DNA of 64,000 nucleotides from Candidatus Kapaibacterium sp. (GCA_026003475.1 BPHJ01000001.1:1673189-1737188); one strand, 5' to 3'. Counted from the stretch's first letter, positions 31,316 through 40,773 are shown. The notes: a model not told the origin generated them from the sequence alone. A program made the numbers and translations.

Positions 31316-31629
31316 GCGCCTGCCATTTCTAAGAACGGTTCCAGCTCACCAGCCAATTGCGCTGCCGTCCGATACCCCGTGCCGCGCCATTGAACCGCCC
31401 CACGACGGAATAGCACCAGCGTCGGCACACTCCGCACCCCTTGCGAGGCAGCGAAGGTTTCGTTCTTGGGATTATCCACATCCACCGTCACAATGGTCAG
31501 CCGATCGCCCAGCATCCGGGCAAGTGTCTTGAGTTCTGGTTTGAGTATCTGGCATGGCCCGCACCATTCGGCAGAAAAATCTACCAGCACGGGACGCTCA
31601 CCAGCAATCAGATCGCCAAGCGTTGCCAT
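31300..31629 (-). CDS. trxA: Thioredoxin
   Basis: 109-residue thioredoxin fold protein with the canonical active site WCGPC in VDFSAEWCGPCQILKPEL (about residues 16-33), the VDVDNPKNETFAASQGVRSVPTL segment and the cis-proline. It lacks a signal peptide, so it is cytoplasmic. I start it at MATLGDLIAG; the longer frame to 31722 adds an unrelated basic tail. It overlaps the convergent glycosyltransferase gene by 16 bp. Confidence 0.92.
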   Translation of the reverse strand: MATLGDLIAGERPVLVDFSAEWCGPCQILKPELKTLARMLGDRLTIVTVDVDNPKNETFAASQGVRSVPTLVLFRRGAVQWRGTGYRTAAQLAGELEPFLEMAGAQESA

Positions 31630-31788
31630 AAACGGGTATTGAGTGAGATACAACCGCCAGAGCAGACGAACACACGCGCCCTTCCGTGTTCGTGCCCTGC
31701 TCAAACAAACCCCGCTGTTCAACGTTATTAGCGCTACTGCTGTCGAAACGCAGCAACTGTTGTTTCACGTTCGTCCTCAGAACACTCC

Positions 31789-34746
31789 ATGGTTCGTCGG
31801 TCTGTTGTATTCCTGCTGCTGTCGGTTGCGGCCTCTGCTCAAGTTGTCATTGGCACGGTTGCCGATAGCGTCAACGGCACGCCCGTCATAGGCGCAACAG
31901 TGACACTGCGGCGTCCCAGTGGTGAGGTTGCCGGTGGTGCGGTGACCGATCGGGGAGGGAATTTTTCGGTCCGTGTCTCGGAAGGATTCTACATGCTCCG
32001 CATTCACTCGATCGGTTACGATACCATCAGTCGCCCCTTACGCGTGCGCGCTGTTGATACGCTTCGGCTGGGAACAATCCGCTTGCATCCTTCCAGCGTC
32101 CAAGCCCAAGACGTCGTCGTCGAAGAGACAGCACCGCGTATCGAGGTCAAAGGCGACACCCTTGAATACAATGCCAGCCAATTCAAAACCGAGCGCAACG
32201 CTGATGCGGACAAACTGGTCGCTAAGCTTCCCGGCGTCGAGGTCGAAGGCGGGCAGGTCCGCGCACAAGGACAGCAGGTGCAACGTGTGCTCGTTGATGG
32301 CAAACCATTTTTCGGACAAGACCCCTTGGCAACCTTGCGTTCGCTCCCAGCAGAAATTGTTGACCGCGTCCAAGTCTATGACCAGCAGAGTGACCAGGCA
32401 CAATTTACTCGCTTCGACGACGGCGAGCGCATCAAGACAATCAACCTGGTCACGCGTCCCGACCGGCGCAACGGGCAATTTGGCAAACTCTACGGCGGCT
32501 ACGGGGACAATACCCGCTACACCGCCGGCGCAACGGTCAACTACTGGGGTGGCGAGCAACGCGCATCCGTGCTTGCAATGAGCAACAACATCAACCAGCA
32601 AAACTTTGCCATCGAAGACATTGTCGGTATGTTCGGTGGCGGCGGCAATCCATTCATGCGCACGATGGGAAGCGCCTTCGGTGCTATGCGACAGAGCATG
32701 CGTGGCGCTGGCGGTGGCGGTCCGGGTTTTATCAACAATTTTCTGGTCAGCCCCACCGACGGTATCATCACCAGTCACGCTGCTGCCCTCAACTACTCCA
32801 ACGAATTCGGTTCGTGGCTTGACCTATCGGCAAGCTACTTTTTCAACACATCCACCAACGAGGCGCAACAGTGGCTCAACCGCCAACTCTTCGTGAGTGA
32901 CACGGCAACGCAGCTCAACTCCCAATCCACCAGTGCCACCACGCGCAACACCAACCACCGTTTCTCGATGCGCGCCGACATAACGCTCGACTCCATGAAT
33001 TCCATTCTGATCACCCCACGATTGACTTGGCAGAATAGCGACCGATCCCAACAAACGCAAACAGCCACCGTAGCACAGGCACAACTGCTCAACCAACTTG
33101 CAACCACCACCCACACACCAGCCAACGGCTTTACCAGCAATTCCGAATTGCTCTACCGTCACCGCTTTGCAACCGAAGGGCGCACCCTCTCGGCACGGCT
33201 TCAGTGGAATCAGTGGACCAATACAACCGATCCCTCGACCCATTCCTTCAACGAGTTCTTCACCGATGGCGTTCCTCGATACGATACCGTCGAGACAACA
33301 CAACCACAGGATGGAACAACCCGTACGCTGAGCGCTAATGCCCTCTACACCGAACCGCTGGCAGAACGTCACCAACTGCAACTTGGCTACACTATCACCA
33401 GCACCACCACCGCCTACGACCGTTCCTGGATACAACCGACCGGACCGAATGCAACAACCGCTCGATGGACCACAACCAGCACCGCACTTGCGCAGCAACC
33501 GAGCCTGCGGTACAAGCTCATTCTCGGCTCGCCAGATACCAGCAGCGCTACCCAACTGCTGGGAACGATCATGAGAGGATTTGCACCGCGTGGCATGCAG
33601 CGGATGATGCAGCAGAGCGGGGTCGGCATCTGGAACATCGAGCTTGGCGCTGACTATCAGGGCACAACCTTCGATGCCGAGCAAACGGGCTCAATCACCA
33701 CCAGCACCGGTACCATACCGGATGCCTTCAACATTGGCCGCCAGTTCCACAACATTCTGCCCACACTCTCGGTCTCGACACGTCCCTCTATCACCAGCTT
33801 TTTCCGTCTCTGGTACAACACCCGAACAAATTTGCCGAGCGTTTCTCAACTCCAGGAAGCACTCGACAACACCAATCCTCTCCAACTTTCCATCGGCAAT
33901 GCCGCGCTCAACCAAGAATACACGCACTCGATCTGGCTCAACTACGGCACTTTCGACCTCGCATCGGCGACGACGTTGTTTGGTGCAATCAGCATTAGTC
34001 GAACCGACCAGCGCATTACCAATGCTGTCGTGATTGCTCCCAGCGATACAACAGTGACGTTAGCGCTTGCCAGTGGAAATAGGAGCATTCCTTTGCGGGC
34101 AGGAACCCAGCTCACCCAACCGACCAATCTCGACGGGTTTTGGAGCGCTTCTGCATTCGTGCTCTACAGCCGTCCGGTTACGCTGTTTGAGAGCATCAAA
34201 CTCAACCCCAGCGTCTCGCTGGCCGTCAACTACCAGCGCGACCCCAGCTTGATCAACGGTGCCGAAAATATCGCCCACAGTGGAACCATCACCCCAGGCA
34301 TCAACATCACCAGCAATATCAGCGAGAAGGTGGATTTCACCATCAGCGGGCGCACCGCCTGGAACACGGTCACCAACACCATCCGTCGTGAGCTCAACCA
34401 GCAGTTTGCTACCCATACACTGTTGGCACGCGCGACCTTCATCACCAGCGACTCATCGGCATGGCTGGATGGATGGGTCTTTACCGCAGATTTCAACTAC
34501 GTCGCCACGACTGGCTTGGCGGAAGGATACAACATCGCTGTTCCTCTGCTCAACCTTGGTATCGGGAAACGTTTCCTCGACGGGCGGGGCGAGGCGCGCC
34601 TGTCGGTTTTCGACGCACTCAACCGCAACAACTCGATCAACCGCACCGTCGGCAGTGGCTACATCGAAGACACACAGACGGTGGTGCTCCGCCGCTATGC
34701 ACTGTTGAGTGTGACCTACTTTCTCCGCGCTTTTCGGAATCCGTAG
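31789..34746 (+). CDS. TonB-dependent receptor-like outer-membrane protein with carboxypeptidase-like N-terminal domain
   Basis: 985 residues. A signal peptide (MVRRSVVFLLLSVAASAQ) is followed by a CarboxypepD_reg-like domain (GTVADSVNGTPVIGATVTLRRPSG) and a plug-like domain with KLPGVEVEGGQVRAQGQQ and VLVDGKPFFGQDP. A long barrel of the OMP_b-brl_3 type ends with aromatic strands (VTYFLRAFRNP). A Gly-rich loop with MFGGGGNPFM and GAGGGGPGF lies at about residues 280-310. Receptors of this group import or bind large substrates; the substrate is unknown here. It is transcribed alone, with 159 bp upstream shared with divergent trxA. Confidence 0.88.
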   Translation: MVRRSVVFLLLSVAASAQVVIGTVADSVNGTPVIGATVTLRRPSGEVAGGAVTDRGGNFSVRVSEGFYMLRIHSIGYDTISRPLRVRAVDTLRLGTIRLHPSSVQAQDVVVEETAPRIEVKGDTLEYNASQFKTERNADADKLVAKLPGVEVEGGQVRAQGQQVQRVLVDGKPFFGQDPLATLRSLPAEIVDRVQVYDQQSDQAQFTRFDDGERIKTINLVTRPDRRNGQFGKLYGGYGDNTRYTAGATVNYWGGEQRASVLAMSNNINQQNFAIEDIVGMFGGGGNPFMRTMGSAFGAMRQSMRGAGGGGPGFINNFLVSPTDGIITSHAAALNYSNEFGSWLDLSASYFFNTSTNEAQQWLNRQLFVSDTATQLNSQSTSATTRNTNHRFSMRADITLDSMNSILITPRLTWQNSDRSQQTQTATVAQAQLLNQLATTTHTPANGFTSNSELLYRHRFATEGRTLSARLQWNQWTNTTDPSTHSFNEFFTDGVPRYDTVETTQPQDGTTRTLSANALYTEPLAERHQLQLGYTITSTTTAYDRSWIQPTGPNATTARWTTTSTALAQQPSLRYKLILGSPDTSSATQLLGTIMRGFAPRGMQRMMQQSGVGIWNIELGADYQGTTFDAEQTGSITTSTGTIPDAFNIGRQFHNILPTLSVSTRPSITSFFRLWYNTRTNLPSVSQLQEALDNTNPLQLSIGNAALNQEYTHSIWLNYGTFDLASATTLFGAISISRTDQRITNAVVIAPSDTTVTLALASGNRSIPLRAGTQLTQPTNLDGFWSASAFVLYSRPVTLFESIKLNPSVSLAVNYQRDPSLINGAENIAHSGTITPGINITSNISEKVDFTISGRTAWNTVTNTIRRELNQQFATHTLLARATFITSDSSAWLDGWVFTADFNYVATTGLAEGYNIAVPLLNLGIGKRFLDGRGEARLSVFDALNRNNSINRTVGSGYIEDTQTVVLRRYALLSVTYFLRAFRNP

Positions 34747-34772
34747 AACGGGTGCAGCGCTGTTGGCACCAG

Positions 34773-35879
34773 CTACACGCAAGCCAGCTCGCGCGGGGCA
34801 GTGGTCAAGATTTCGATCGTGCCTTTCTCACCGACGAACACATCATCTTCCAGTCGCATGCCGAACTTACCCGGCACATAGATCCCCGGCTCGACGGTCA
34901 CCACACACCGAGCTGGAATAGTGCCCTTCAGATTTCGCGGCGACAGTGCTGGCGGCTCGTGCACCTCGATCCCCAACCCATGCCCCAGAGAGTGCCGAAA
35001 GTACTCGCCATACCCTGCACCCTCGATAACCTCGCGGGCAGCGCGATCAACATCTGCGGCAGCAACTCCCGGACGGAGCTGCTCGATTGCACGCTGGTGA
35101 GCACTGCAGACGGTGTCCCAGGCGCGCTGCACCTCGGATGGAATCCTGGCGCCGATGTAGAATGTCCGCGTCATATCGCTGTGGAATCCATCCACGCGGC
35201 AGCCAAAATCAACGGTCACAACATCGCCTTTGCGCAGCCGGCGGTCCGAAGCGCGTCCATGCACAAACGCCCCATGGTCACCGGCAACGACGATAATCTC
35301 GAAGGCATCGCCCTCCGATCCCATGCGACGGGCACGGTAGGAAAGTTCTGCCGCAACATCGCATTCCCGCATCCCGACCCGTACCTCCGCCAGCACGTCT
35401 GCATAAACGGTGCTGGCAATCTGCGCAGCTTTGCCGATAGCAGCAACTTCCGAGGCAAACTTGGTCATCCGAAGGTGATCGAGGGAAAACAGCCGGCGGA
35501 CTTTGATGCCACGCATGACCTTGCGCAAGACCGCATGCTGCGCAAGCGTGATATGCTCTTCCTCGATGCCGATCGTTGCAACATTGGCAGCACGACAAAT
35601 ATCGGCAGCAGCGGAGAAAAATTCCCGCGTAATGTGAACCGAAAGAGTGGGAAGTGGGCTTAGCTCTGTTTTGACTTGCTCGGCATAGCGATCGTCGGTG
35701 AAAAAGTGCACTTCCCCGCCACCGCCATCACCGATCACCAGCAGTGCTGCATTCGATCCCGAAAACCGCGTCAGATAGCGCACCGTGGGCAGGTGCAGAA
35801 TGAGTGCAGCATCGAGCTTCGCCGATGCGAGCCCAGCCCGAAGCTGTTCCAGTCGCCACCGCTGCGGATCAGTGCGCAT
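34773..35879 (-). CDS. M24-family Xaa-Pro aminopeptidase
   Basis: 368-residue metallopeptidase that removes an N-terminal residue next to proline. An N-terminal creatinase-like domain (to about residue 130) precedes the pita-bread catalytic domain. Both metals have their ligands: Asp224 (VDFG), Asp235 (HSDMTRTF), His300 (HSLGHGLG), Glu330 (VEPGIY) and Glu344 (RLEDD). The FVHGRASDR loop is typical of PepP/PepQ-like members. Its 5' end overlaps the end of the upstream hydroxylase gene by 11 bp, so the two are probably co-transcribed. Confidence 0.93.
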   Translation of the reverse strand: MRTDPQRWRLEQLRAGLASAKLDAALILHLPTVRYLTRFSGSNAALLVIGDGGGGEVHFFTDDRYAEQVKTELSPLPTLSVHITREFFSAAADICRAANVATIGIEEEHITLAQHAVLRKVMRGIKVRRLFSLDHLRMTKFASEVAAIGKAAQIASTVYADVLAEVRVGMRECDVAAELSYRARRMGSEGDAFEIIVVAGDHGAFVHGRASDRRLRKGDVVTVDFGCRVDGFHSDMTRTFYIGARIPSEVQRAWDTVCSAHQRAIEQLRPGVAAADVDRAAREVIEGAGYGEYFRHSLGHGLGIEVHEPPALSPRNLKGTIPARCVVTVEPGIYVPGKFGMRLEDDVFVGEKGTIEILTTAPRELACV

Positions 35880-36510
35880 TGGACACGCGCTGATCGAGAC
35901 TCTTCTGCTGCGGTGTTGTCGCGAACACGTAATCCCAGAGCGGATTGCTCACACCAAATGCCGAACGGTCGTCCACGTAGTGATGCTTCATGTGGTAGGC
36001 CTTCAAAAAACGACCGATCCGCCCGCGCATCGGCCAATGGTGGGTCATGTAGTGAATCGAGTCGTACGCCACATAGCCCGCGACAAAGCCCGCAAAGAAC
36101 CCTTCATGCCAGCCGGAAGGAAGTATCGCACCATAGGCAAAGTAGAGGAGCGTTGCCAACGGCACGCTCACCAGCAGCGGCATGACCAGACGCGTCCGAT
36201 CGCGCGGATAGTCGTGATGGACACCGTGTACCAAAAAATGGAGCTTCTTCCCCCATTGGCTCTTCGGTTCGTAGTGGAAAACAAAGCGGTGGAACACATA
36301 CTCGAACAGCGTCCATCCGATTAGTCCCAGCAGCGCAATGACGATGAGCTGGTACCACGCCAGCACCTGTGCTGACCAAATGAGCATCCACACCACCACG
36401 GGAACGTACACAACGACCGGTGTCGCTGGGTGAATGTGCGAAAAATATTCGAGCACCGGGTTCTTGAACAGTCGGACAGTCTCGTCTTTGTTCGATACAT
36501 ACATCGCCAT
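35869..36510 (-). CDS. Fatty acid hydroxylase-superfamily membrane protein
   Basis: 213-residue integral membrane di-iron protein. The histidine clusters of the family are present: HRFVFH, HGVHHDYPRD, HYMTHHWP and KAYHMKHHYVDD. These are spread between four hydrophobic segments. Members hydroxylate or desaturate lipids such as sphingolipid fatty acids, sterols or carotenoids. The family resemblance is closest to fatty acid 2-hydroxylases, but the substrate is not certain. I start it at MAMYVSNKDETV; a TAATTTCG promoter-like box lies 36 bp upstream. It is followed directly by the M24 peptidase. Confidence 0.85.
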   Translation of the reverse strand: MAMYVSNKDETVRLFKNPVLEYFSHIHPATPVVVYVPVVVWMLIWSAQVLAWYQLIVIALLGLIGWTLFEYVFHRFVFHYEPKSQWGKKLHFLVHGVHHDYPRDRTRLVMPLLVSVPLATLLYFAYGAILPSGWHEGFFAGFVAGYVAYDSIHYMTHHWPMRGRIGRFLKAYHMKHHYVDDRSAFGVSNPLWDYVFATTPQQKSLDQRVSNAH

Positions 36511-36545
36511 GGCACACGGCAGTGATGGTGGAACCACACGCGATG

Positions 36546-36553
36546 CGAAATTA
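36546..36553 (-). promoter_or_regulatory. Likely -7 box for the hydroxylase-peptidase pair
   Basis: TAATTTCG on the minus strand, 36 bp upstream of the hydroxylase start, is the TAnnTTCG variant of the -7 element. The gap is shared with divergent ftsL, whose own promoter I could not identify. Confidence 0.4.
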
Positions 36554-36651
36554 CGGAGTGCTCGCAATGCGGTGCTGTTCTCTCCGGCTCGTCCTGATCG
36601 GCGGTTGGGTGTGTAAATTGCGCTTGCAGCATTGTTGACCTCTCGCGTTCC

Positions 36652-36930
36652 ATGTCCCATCGGAAAAGTGTTTGGTTCGTCGCCGGTGCACTGGCAGCAG
36701 TAGGGCTGGTGTTCTGGCAAGTGAGCAACGTCGTCAGCATCAACGCATTGCTGGTACGGATCGAGCAGAAGCAACGGACACTCGATTCGCTGCAGTGGCG
36801 TTCGCGGCAGGAGCAGATTCTCATCGCCCGCTTGGAATCAGCCGAGCGCATCGGACGCATTGCGCGTCAACGTTTCGGCATGCAGACACCGGACCGACCG
36901 CCGATTCTCATCCGCGCACAACTGCCATGA
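36652..36930 (+). CDS. ftsL: FtsL/DivIC-like septum protein
   Basis: 92-residue bitopic membrane protein: a short cytoplasmic N-terminus, one membrane helix (about residues 7-25), then a coiled coil with heptad-like Leu/Ile spacing (INALLVRIEQKQRTLDSLQW) and the QRFGMQTPDRPP tail typical of FtsL. The gene overlaps ftsI by ATGA, the arrangement expected of ftsL-ftsI in the division cluster. FtsL forms the FtsQLB scaffold that activates FtsWI. The name rests on size, topology and context. Confidence 0.8.
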   Translation: MSHRKSVWFVAGALAAVGLVFWQVSNVVSINALLVRIEQKQRTLDSLQWRSRQEQILIARLESAERIGRIARQRFGMQTPDRPPILIRAQLP

Positions 36931-39041
36931 GCATCGAGCATCTGATCAGCTACCAACCGCAGATGCTGCAGTGGCGGCGGCGCCTGCTGGTGATCGTCAT
37001 GGCGCTGCTTGCCGCTGCAATTGTGGTGCGGATTGTCGTCGTTGGGATCGTCGAGCGTGATCGGTGGCAAGCGCTTGCCGAGCAGCAGTACCGCGCAACG
37101 ATCCCAATCAGCGGGGAACGGGGCACGCTCCGCGACCGCACGGGGAGAGTGCTGGCAACGGCAGTACCGACTGTCTCGCTGGCGCTCGATCCAAAGATGG
37201 TGCGATCAGCTGCAACGATTGCGCATGCGGTCGAACGCATCGGGATTACCTCCGCTGCAGAACTACTCGCGCGCATCGCTGCATCGAAGGATCGAAACTT
37301 CGTCTGGATTGCACGGGGCATCCCGATGGAACTTGCTGCAGCTCTCGATACCATCAACGATCCGGGTCTTATCCGTCTACGCGAGCTGCAGCGAACCTAC
37401 GTCCTCGACTCGTTAGCTGCGCAACTGCTCGGCACAACCGACGTTGATGGCCGCGGTATTGCTGGCATTGAACTGGAGTACGATACTCTCTTGCGTGGCA
37501 CCACTGGCGTGCGTAGTATGGAACGGATCGGACGCGGCCGCTTGCGTCCGATGCTGGACGACCGCACCAGCACTGCACGTCCTGGTGCGTCCATCGAGCT
37601 GACGCTCGATGCCGATCTCCAGCAGATTGCTGAACAAGAATTGGCGCGGAGTGTCTCCTCAACTGGAGCTGCTGCCGGAATTGTTCTGGTGCTCAACCCC
37701 ACAACCGGAGAGCTACTTGCCTGCGCACACCAGCCTGCTTACTCCCACACTCGCCGCAACACGACCGATGCGCTTCGCCTTCGCGCGGTAACAGACATGT
37801 ACGAGCCTGGTTCGACGTTCAAAGCAATCGTCGCTGCTGCGGCACTGGCCGAGGGTCGCGCCTGGCCGGACCGACTCTTCGACGGACACGGCGGCACGCT
37901 GCGCACCACCGACGGACGAGCCATCACCGACCATGAGCCGCTGGGATGGTGCACTTTGACCGATGCTCTGGCACATTCCAGCAACATTGTTTTTGCCGAA
38001 CTGGCACGCCAACTTGGTGCGCGCACGCTCTACCGCTACGCCCGCGATTTCGGTTTTGGCATACGTACCGAAATCGAGCTCCCGGGAGAGGCGCGTGGCG
38101 TGCTCCGCTTGCCGCGTCAGCTCGATCCTGGTGATCTGCTGTTCATGGGGTTCGGCTATGGCATTGCATGCACCCCGCTCCAGCTCGCTTGTGCGTACGC
38201 CGCCCTTGCCAACGACGGCACACTCATGAAGCCGTATGTGGTGCGTCGCATCCTCGCTGCCAATGGTGACCTCATCGAAGAGCATGTGCCCCAGCGCATT
38301 CGCCAGGTTATCCCCCCAACAGTTGCACAGCAGGTGCGCTCGATGCTCCAACAGGTCGTTGAGCGGGGCACCGGCACCAACGCACGCATCGAAGGGATAC
38401 CGATCGCAGGCAAGACAGGAACAGCACAGCAATGGGTCGAAGGCAGTTACTCCAAACGCGACTATACTGCCTCGTTTGTTGGCATGGTGCCAGCAACCAA
38501 GCCAGCGCTGGTCATTGTCACTATGCTCGACCGTCCGCGGAGCGACATTTATGGTGGGAGCACAGCAGCACCTCTGTTTCGGCGGATTGTGGAGGCGATG
38601 ATGGGCGTCCCGAGCCTAACCGCGCGGTACGGTTTCTTTCATCAGCAGAGAAGCTCACATGCTTCTGATAGCGTGGTGGTACCCGATGTCCGTGGATTGA
38701 CTTGCGTACAAGCCCAGAAGGTCTTCGATGCACTTCATCTGAGGTGCAATGTCATTAGGAGCGAGCGTTGTATTGTCACGTTCCAAACCCCAGCACCAGG
38801 CTCGCTCGTCAAACGCCAGAGCAGTGTGACACTGACCACTGCGGTGCCTGATACACTCAAGCAGCTGCCACTTGTAGGATTGCCAGCGCGAAATGCAGTT
38901 GGATTCTGCCATTTCCTAGGGATTCCTGTTGTGGTGCACGGTAGAGGGCGCGTTCGGTCATATCGGTGGGAGACTCTTGGTCGGCAGCAGCGAGTGATAC
39001 TGTTCACCGATGAACGCCGGTGCTTCGACTGCATACACTGA
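36927..39041 (+). CDS. ftsI: Penicillin-binding protein 2/3 (FtsI-type) with PASTA domains
   Basis: 704-residue class B transpeptidase for septal peptidoglycan. One N-terminal membrane anchor (residues 18-41) precedes the PBP dimerisation domain. The catalytic domain has Ser296 in STFK, SSN at 351-353 and KTG at 496-498. A C-terminal PASTA domain covers about 583-640, and a second, degenerate one follows to the end. PASTA-tailed FtsI resembles SpoVD/PBP2x-type enzymes. The start overlaps the ftsL stop by 4 bp. The next gene is convergent and unrelated, so murE and the rest of the division cluster are not here. Confidence 0.93.
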   Translation: MSIEHLISYQPQMLQWRRRLLVIVMALLAAAIVVRIVVVGIVERDRWQALAEQQYRATIPISGERGTLRDRTGRVLATAVPTVSLALDPKMVRSAATIAHAVERIGITSAAELLARIAASKDRNFVWIARGIPMELAAALDTINDPGLIRLRELQRTYVLDSLAAQLLGTTDVDGRGIAGIELEYDTLLRGTTGVRSMERIGRGRLRPMLDDRTSTARPGASIELTLDADLQQIAEQELARSVSSTGAAAGIVLVLNPTTGELLACAHQPAYSHTRRNTTDALRLRAVTDMYEPGSTFKAIVAAAALAEGRAWPDRLFDGHGGTLRTTDGRAITDHEPLGWCTLTDALAHSSNIVFAELARQLGARTLYRYARDFGFGIRTEIELPGEARGVLRLPRQLDPGDLLFMGFGYGIACTPLQLACAYAALANDGTLMKPYVVRRILAANGDLIEEHVPQRIRQVIPPTVAQQVRSMLQQVVERGTGTNARIEGIPIAGKTGTAQQWVEGSYSKRDYTASFVGMVPATKPALVIVTMLDRPRSDIYGGSTAAPLFRRIVEAMMGVPSLTARYGFFHQQRSSHASDSVVVPDVRGLTCVQAQKVFDALHLRCNVIRSERCIVTFQTPAPGSLVKRQSSVTLTTAVPDTLKQLPLVGLPARNAVGFCHFLGIPVVVHGRGRVRSYRWETLGRQQRVILFTDERRCFDCIH

Positions 39042-39066
39042 GTAGTGAGCAAATCCCTGGAGTACT

Positions 39067-39106
39067 CCTTCCCACCCACGTTACTTGCGTGGCGTGGGTG
39101 GGAAGG
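39067..39106. terminator. Perfect 14-bp hairpin between convergent genes
   Basis: CCTTCCCACCCACG (39067-39080) and its exact complement (39093-39106) enclose a 12-nt loop in the 81-bp gap between ftsI and a convergent gene. There is no U-run on either side, so it may end transcription in a Rho-assisted way or act as a 3' RNA stabiliser. Confidence 0.5.
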
Positions 39107-39122
39107 CCTGCGGAGCCGCCCT

Positions 39123-39587
39123 TTAGCGATGATTATGATGCTGGCGCATCATATCTGCGCAGCGAGGGCAAACCCACTTGCCGTCGTGGGTTTCAACGGC
39201 TTTGGAGAGAGGAACGCGGTGCCCCATGTCATCAATGACGTTCCCATCATCGAAGACTGTTGTCCACGTGTTGTTCTGCTTGATCTCTAAGCGACGTGCG
39301 GTGACGATTACCCGATCAAACAGCGTGCTTCCAATAACGCGGGCACTGTCTCCAGCCCAGCGTGCAAGGAATGCCTGTGGGAGGTTTGCCAGTGCGATTG
39401 CCATCGAGGGTGCCTCGAAAATGACTGGCAGCTCTGTTCGGCGTAAATCGTGGTGTGCCGGGCATTTCATACCATGCGCAGCACAGAGCGCGCCAGTAAC
39501 GACGCCACTGTAGGTATTATCTGCACGAAGAGGGACCGCTAAACTGGCGGACACAACCACAAGCACCATCAACTGTACCCGTGCCAT
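39123..39587 (-). CDS. Secreted Cys/His-rich protein, unknown
   Basis: 154 residues from MARVQLMVLVVV. A signal peptide ends near LRA-DN. The mature part has an N-terminal YSGVVTGALCAAHGMKCPAHHD block and a C-terminal WVCPRCADMMRQHHNHR tail, giving two Cys/His clusters that could bind a metal. The body (about 60-140) is a beta-rich region with FDDGNVIDD. I do not recognise a named family. It is the last of a same-strand run with a Crp-type regulator and a P460 cytochrome. Confidence 0.7.
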   Translation of the reverse strand: MARVQLMVLVVVSASLAVPLRADNTYSGVVTGALCAAHGMKCPAHHDLRRTELPVIFEAPSMAIALANLPQAFLARWAGDSARVIGSTLFDRVIVTARRLEIKQNNTWTTVFDDGNVIDDMGHRVPLSKAVETHDGKWVCPRCADMMRQHHNHR

Positions 39588-39726
39588 GAGCGAACATGAA
39601 TAAATTGTGAAACATTGCCGACGCAAACTTCGAAGTACACCGAACTTTTTTCTGTCGGCATCACGACATGGTGGAGAATTATCTTACGGTTGGTCTTGGC
39701 GTTGAATCGCTAAAGGAGAATCAGGC

Positions 39727-39999
39727 TCAAGGTCGGCACCGTGTGTCGCTCTTGAGTGCCAGGAGAAGTTCTTCTGGTGTGAAAAGCCCGTAGAAAGTGA
39801 GCATGTCGTTGATGAACGTTGCGGGGAAAATGCATACACCTGTGGTATTGCTTGCCTCATGCGTGAGAGCGGTAGCATCGAGTACGCGAATGTCTGCCTG
39901 GAGGGAATCGTGCAGTGTATCAAGTAGCTCAACAACGCGTCGGCACGAGGAACACTGTGGAAGGATGTAGACAATAATACGTGCTCGTTTCTGTGCCAT
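39727..39999 (-). CDS. Thioredoxin/glutaredoxin-like protein with CSSC motif
   Basis: 90-residue small thioredoxin-fold protein. A first beta strand (RARIIVYIL) is followed by the redox motif PQCSSCRRV (Cys16 and Cys19) and a helix. A cis-proline-like IFPATFIND segment replaces the usual SVPT. There is no signal peptide. Start and preceding stop are 3 bp apart, so translation is probably coupled to the crp-type gene. Likely a cytoplasmic disulfide reductase or sensor; the substrate is unknown. Confidence 0.75.
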   Translation of the reverse strand: MAQKRARIIVYILPQCSSCRRVVELLDTLHDSLQADIRVLDATALTHEASNTTGVCIFPATFINDMLTFYGLFTPEELLLALKSDTRCRP

Positions 40000-40002
40000 G
40001 CC

Positions 40003-40725
40003 CTATGAATGCTGTTGAATTTGCTGCTGGGCGAGGCGACGAAGGTTCTCATACTGCTTGATGATGATGTGGTGGCGGGAGTATTCGAGAAAACCTTTAC
40101 TCCGAAGCTGACCGAGTACGCTGGTGACTGTCTGACGTGATGCACCGATCAGCATCGCAATTTCACTGTGCGAAAGTGGTAGCGAGAGTGTGGCTATCCC
40201 TTGACGAATTTTCCCAAAGTCTTCTGCTAAGCTGACCAGTAGCCGAATCAGACGTGTAACGACATCGCAGTAGAGATAGTCGGTAAGCCTCCGTTCGATC
40301 CGCCGCATCCGAAAGCCAACCTGCTTGACGAGCTCGAACGATGCTTCCGGATGTCTGTTGAGCAGCATCCGAAAATCCTCCGGCGAGATTGCGCAGATGA
40401 GAACATCATCGAGTGCTTCTACCGTGTCGTATGAGGAAGAATCCTGTCCTTCAGGGAAGATTTCGCCGAAGATCTCGCCAGGACCAAGGATGTCAACAAT
40501 CATTTCCCGGCCATTTTCATCGAAGCGAGAAATCTTGACGTGCCCGTGCTTGAGAAAAAACACCGCCCGACTCCGCTGCGCTGGAAAGTAGAGCAACTCG
40601 CCCTTCCGTACTTGCTGGGAGGTTGTCATACGGTCGAGCTGCTCGATTAGAGCTGCATCCATGTCGCCGAAAATGTCGAAGTTCTTCAAGTACCAGAGCT
40701 TTGTCTGGGAGCCGGTTCCTGTCAT
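40003..40725 (-). CDS. Crp/Fnr-family transcription regulator
   Basis: 240 residues. An N-terminal cyclic-nucleotide-binding beta-roll (GPGEIFGEIFPEGQDSSSYD) is followed by a dimerisation helix (LLNRHPEASFELVKQVGFRMRRIERRL). The C-terminal winged helix has the recognition motif LSHSEIAMLIGASRQTVTSVL. There is no N-terminal Cys cluster of the FNR type, so direct oxygen sensing by an iron-sulfur cluster is unlikely. It sits between a P460 cytochrome gene (48 bp upstream) and a CSSC thioredoxin-like gene (3 bp downstream). I infer that it controls this redox cluster. Confidence 0.9.
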   Translation of the reverse strand: MTGTGSQTKLWYLKNFDIFGDMDAALIEQLDRMTTSQQVRKGELLYFPAQRSRAVFFLKHGHVKISRFDENGREMIVDILGPGEIFGEIFPEGQDSSSYDTVEALDDVLICAISPEDFRMLLNRHPEASFELVKQVGFRMRRIERRLTDYLYCDVVTRLIRLLVSLAEDFGKIRQGIATLSLPLSHSEIAMLIGASRQTVTSVLGQLRSKGFLEYSRHHIIIKQYENLRRLAQQQIQQHS

Positions 40726-40752
40726 TGCTCGCTGATGCGTCAGTCCTATTCA

Positions 40753-40760
40753 CGAAAGTA
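40753..40760 (-). promoter_or_regulatory. Possible -7 box for the crp-type gene
   Basis: TACTTTCG on the minus strand, 28 bp before the regulator's start codon, within the short gap after the P460 gene. It is the TAnnTTCG variant, with no good -33 partner. Confidence 0.35.
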
Positions 40761-40773
40761 CAACACGACAATG

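Noticed and set aside
39684-40145. A 153-codon frame overlapping the CSSC thioredoxin-like and Crp-type genes
   Set aside because: It is in a different frame from two well-supported genes and has no coherent composition.
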